This document shows, one piece after another, positions 11,430 through 13,567 of a stretch of 13,567 nucleotides of DNA. The position numbers and the translations under genes are program-made. Numbering within the stretch: position 1 is the stretch's first letter; each line of letters begins with the position of its first letter. The notes under the pieces were generated by a model that was not told the DNA's origin, did not search any database, and saw only the letters and a program-made list of their open reading frames with translations. The stretch is from assembly GCA_002337215.1 (NCBI GenBank), contig DDFO01000024.1, positions 765 to 14,331 of the forward strand, written 5' to 3'. This stretch comes from Phycisphaerales bacterium UBA1926. Lineage in GTDB: Bacteria; Planctomycetota; Phycisphaerae; Phycisphaerales; UBA1924.

Positions 11430-13420
11430 TGAGCGCCGAGAAGAAGACAAGACGCACGGGCCGACTCTCGGCACTGCTGCACACCAACGTGTTCTCTCTG
11501 GGCGACCTGATCAGCACCGCGCGGGGCGGCCGGCGCTGGTGGCCGGGCGTGATCAACGACGCGGGTCTGCCCGACCCGGTCGATGAGCGCGTGCGCACGA
11601 TCGTGAACAAGACCCGGCTGTGGAACAACGAGCGCTGCGAGGTGGCGCGGGAGCTGTGCAGCCACTCAACGGAAGCCATCGAGGCAGGGCGATCTCCCGA
11701 CGAGGTGGCGGGTTCGCTGGGCGATCCGAACCCGATCGCGAAACTGATCCGACGCTCGATGCGGCGCAAGCGCCCGATCACCTGGCAGATCCGGGCGTGG
11801 GCGGTGCGCGCGCTGGGCGCCGCGGCGTGCGGCGTGCTGCTGATCGCGGGGTTCATGACGGCCCGGTTCTTCGTGGGCAATCCGTCGATCAACCGCGATT
11901 TCCTTGCCGAGATGAATGCGCCGATCGAGAAACTCGACGACGACGAGAAGGCATGGCCGCTGCTGCGAGAGGCGTGGGCCACGGTCGGCACCAGGGTTGC
12001 GGTCGCGCGTGAAGCGATGAACGAGCGCGCGTACGCGTACCAGGACGCTACGAGAGACCTCGACCGGCCCGAGGACGGCTCCGACGTCGGCTACAACGAG
12101 GACCACGCGCAGGCGGGGATCGACCTGATCCCGAGGCTCCCCGAGGGGCACCCCGACACCCAGGCGGTGCTGGCGATCTTGCGCGACATCCAGCCACAAC
12201 TCGCGCTGATGCGCGAGGCGGCGTCGCGCCCCCGGCTCGGGATGCGCTTCTCGACCGAGATGAGCATGATGCCCGATGAAATCGCCGACACGCCCGCGAG
12301 GTACGGCTGGCTGCCAGAACCCTTGCCCGGTGCGGAGGACCCCACTGACCAGGAGTGGATCCTCTCCGTTCTCCTCCCGGGGCTCGGCCCGCAGCGGAAC
12401 TTCGCCAAGTGGTTCGCTTTTGATGCACGGATGAAGATCGCCGAGGGCGACGCCGACGGCGCGCTCGACTCGATCGAGGCAATGCTCGGGCTCGCCGACC
12501 AATGCGCCGAAGACCATTTCCTGATCGGCTATCTCGTGTCGGTCGCGATCGAACACCTCGCCGCCCAGGCCGTCTCGGACATCATGGTCGAGCACGGCGG
12601 ATCGCTCCGCGACGAGCACCTCGTCCGCCTCGCCCATCTGTTCGGCGCGCCGAGGCTCGATCGCATCCCGCTGGAAGCCGAGGCGATGGTGTTCGAGGAT
12701 TTCCTTCAGCGCTCTTTCACCGACGACGGCAGCGGCGACGGCTACCTCACCAACGAGGGGTTCGAGATGATCCGGCTGATGGAGGGGCTCAACGCCCAGA
12801 TCACCGACGGGGTTGTGGAGAACGCCTCGGTCGCGGTGCAGATCGCCAGCATCGGCTCCCGGGCGGACCAGCAGCGGATGGCGGACCGGGCGTACGCGCG
12901 GCTCCGCGCCGAAGAGGCCGCGGGGTACAGGATCTACCGCGACTACCCGCTCCGGTCGGACGCGATGACCGAGGCGCTCGATCACGACCGGTACCTGCCC
13001 CTGCGGATCATGCTTCCCGCTGTTTCCAAGGTGCTGACCAACAAGCTCGAACGCCGGGCGCGCACCGAGGCGCTGCTCCTCGGCATCGCCGCGGAGCTCT
13101 ACCGCCGCGAGATCGGCGCGTGGCCCACGACCGCCTCCGACCTCACGCCGCGGTACATCCCGTTCGTGCCCGAGGACCCGGTGACGGGTGAGCCCATCGC
13201 GATCGCGCCGGGCGACGAGACGATTCTCGTCTACTCCATGGGCCCGGACCGCGACGATGACGGCGGACGCATGGACCCCGATACCGAACGCGACATGCGC
13301 CCCGAGCCCCGCGACACCTATGTCGAATGGCCGGGCGGCCGGGTCTATGCCGCCCCGCTGCAGGAGCCGGACGAAGACACGCCGGACGGCGACTGGGTGC
13401 TGTTCCCAGCGCCGGGCTGA
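11426..13420 (+). CDS. Membrane protein with HAAS-like N-terminus and pseudopilin-like C-terminus
   Basis: This is a 664-residue predicted single-pass membrane protein. Residues of about 52-112 resemble the helical HAAS/permease-prefix domain usually encoded next to padR: VRTIVNKTRLWNNERCEVARELCSH, EAIEAGRSPDEVAGSLGDPN and IAKLIRR. One transmembrane helix (about 125-150, ending FMTARFFVG) precedes a large helical region without a family I recognise. Residues of about 541-615 look like the C-terminal part of GspG-type pseudopilins: LLLGIAAELYRREIGAWP, LTPRYIPFVPEDPVTGEP and LVYSMGPDRDDDGG. The tail is acidic and Pro-rich. The start is ATG 11426 inside the padR stop; a second ATG follows directly at 11429. 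The N-terminal domain is expected to be cytoplasmic and might contact PadR; the rest would be periplasmic (inference). Its substrate or signal is unknown. Confidence 0.85.
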   Translation: MMSAEKKTRRTGRLSALLHTNVFSLGDLISTARGGRRWWPGVINDAGLPDPVDERVRTIVNKTRLWNNERCEVARELCSHSTEAIEAGRSPDEVAGSLGDPNPIAKLIRRSMRRKRPITWQIRAWAVRALGAAACGVLLIAGFMTARFFVGNPSINRDFLAEMNAPIEKLDDDEKAWPLLREAWATVGTRVAVAREAMNERAYAYQDATRDLDRPEDGSDVGYNEDHAQAGIDLIPRLPEGHPDTQAVLAILRDIQPQLALMREAASRPRLGMRFSTEMSMMPDEIADTPARYGWLPEPLPGAEDPTDQEWILSVLLPGLGPQRNFAKWFAFDARMKIAEGDADGALDSIEAMLGLADQCAEDHFLIGYLVSVAIEHLAAQAVSDIMVEHGGSLRDEHLVRLAHLFGAPRLDRIPLEAEAMVFEDFLQRSFTDDGSGDGYLTNEGFEMIRLMEGLNAQITDGVVENASVAVQIASIGSRADQQRMADRAYARLRAEEAAGYRIYRDYPLRSDAMTEALDHDRYLPLRIMLPAVSKVLTNKLERRARTEALLLGIAAELYRREIGAWPTTASDLTPRYIPFVPEDPVTGEPIAIAPGDETILVYSMGPDRDDDGGRMDPDTERDMRPEPRDTYVEWPGGRVYAAPLQEPDEDTPDGDWVLFPAPG

Positions 13421-13426
13421 CCCGCG

Positions 13427-13567
13427 TCAGGGGCACCCGCCAATAAACGCGCCCACGAACGCGCCGATGTCGCCGAGATCGAAGATCCCGTTTTCGTCGA
13501 GATCCGCGAGCGGGTTACCCGTCGAGAACGCTTCAACGAACGCTCCGATATCGGCAAGATCGAGCAC
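13427..13567 (-). CDS. C-terminus of another GC-type dockerin protein, cut by window edge
   Basis: The last 46 codons of a - strand gene are visible. They encode LDLADIGAFVEAFSTGNP, LADLDENGIFD and LGDIGAFVGAFIGGCP before the stop, the same duplicated dockerin-like tail as the protein at 8225-10669. The body of the protein lies outside the window. Its stop is 6 bp from the stop of the convergent gene at 13420, so transcription of the two probably meets. Because the tail marks secreted or anchored proteins in this lineage, the missing part is likely an extracellular protein. Confidence 0.85.
   Translation of the reverse strand: MLDLADIGAFVEAFSTGNPLADLDENGIFDLGDIGAFVGAFIGGCP

Noticed and set aside
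11666..12985. Open frame of 439 codons on the - strand opposite the membrane protein gene
   Set aside because: It is Arg/Val/Asp-biased, has no domain or ribosome site, and the + strand frame carries the recognisable domains; a GC-rich antisense artefact.

Overview
The window looks like chromosomal DNA of a high-GC planctomycete, most likely class Phycisphaerae (inference). Two proteins end in the duplicated DLADIG...F...G...GCP 'GC-type dockerin' tail. A third ends in a VPAP...RRRR PEP-CTERM-like sorting tail. Secreted T5SS/PEP-CTERM-type beta-strand repeat proteins, an ECF sigma factor of planctomycete type, and a lysine-rich coiled-coil DNA-binding protein fit the same lineage. No rRNA, tRNA, CRISPR array or insertion sequence was found.

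Layout. 1-1166 (-) is the N-terminal 388 residues of the disaggregase ClpB, cut by the window edge. 1376-1675 (-) is a short YjfB-type putative motility protein. 1676-2269 has no protein gene but is rich in structure: a 32-bp imperfect inverted repeat enclosing about 188 bp (1740-1927), an orphan intrinsic terminator (2037-2057), a promoter-like site, and a 5' leader that can fold in alternative ways. A 92-aa lipoprotein gene follows (2270-2548, +). A cluster of hairpins (2634-2795) separates it from a convergent gene for a histone-H1-like, HARE/winged-helix-type protein (2812-3264, -). Next are parB (3464-4549, -), a perfect 16-bp parS-like palindrome just upstream of it (4687-4702), and a CUT1-type ABC transporter ATPase gene (4715-5791, -) that carries a second parS-like site in its coding sequence.

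Reading the other way, 5839-7697 (+) is a module of ECF sigma factor, zinc-binding anti-sigma factor and secreted spondin-domain protein, closed by a strong terminator. A DciA/DUF721 gene (7863-8198, +) converges on a large secreted beta-strand repeat protein with a dockerin-type C-terminus (8225-10669, -). The 376-bp divergent intergenic region (10670-11045) is dense in dyads: two GGAAT-N7-ATTCC sites and a 23-bp PadR-type operator. The last operon (+) is a PadR regulator overlapping by 4 nt a membrane protein that joins a HAAS-like N-terminal domain, one transmembrane helix and a pseudopilin-like C-terminal segment. The window ends in the dockerin-type C-terminus of another protein on the - strand.

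How the parts fit. ParB, parS and DciA suggest (inference) a location near the replication origin, although no DnaA boxes were seen. The rest is mainly cell-surface and secreted protein biology under local control by two one-step circuits, ECF/anti-sigma and PadR/HAAS. The least ordinary signals are the 1740-1927 inverted repeat, the ECF sigma gene whose conserved N-terminus has no canonical start codon, the parS pair beside a parB without parA, and the operator-rich 10670-11045 region.
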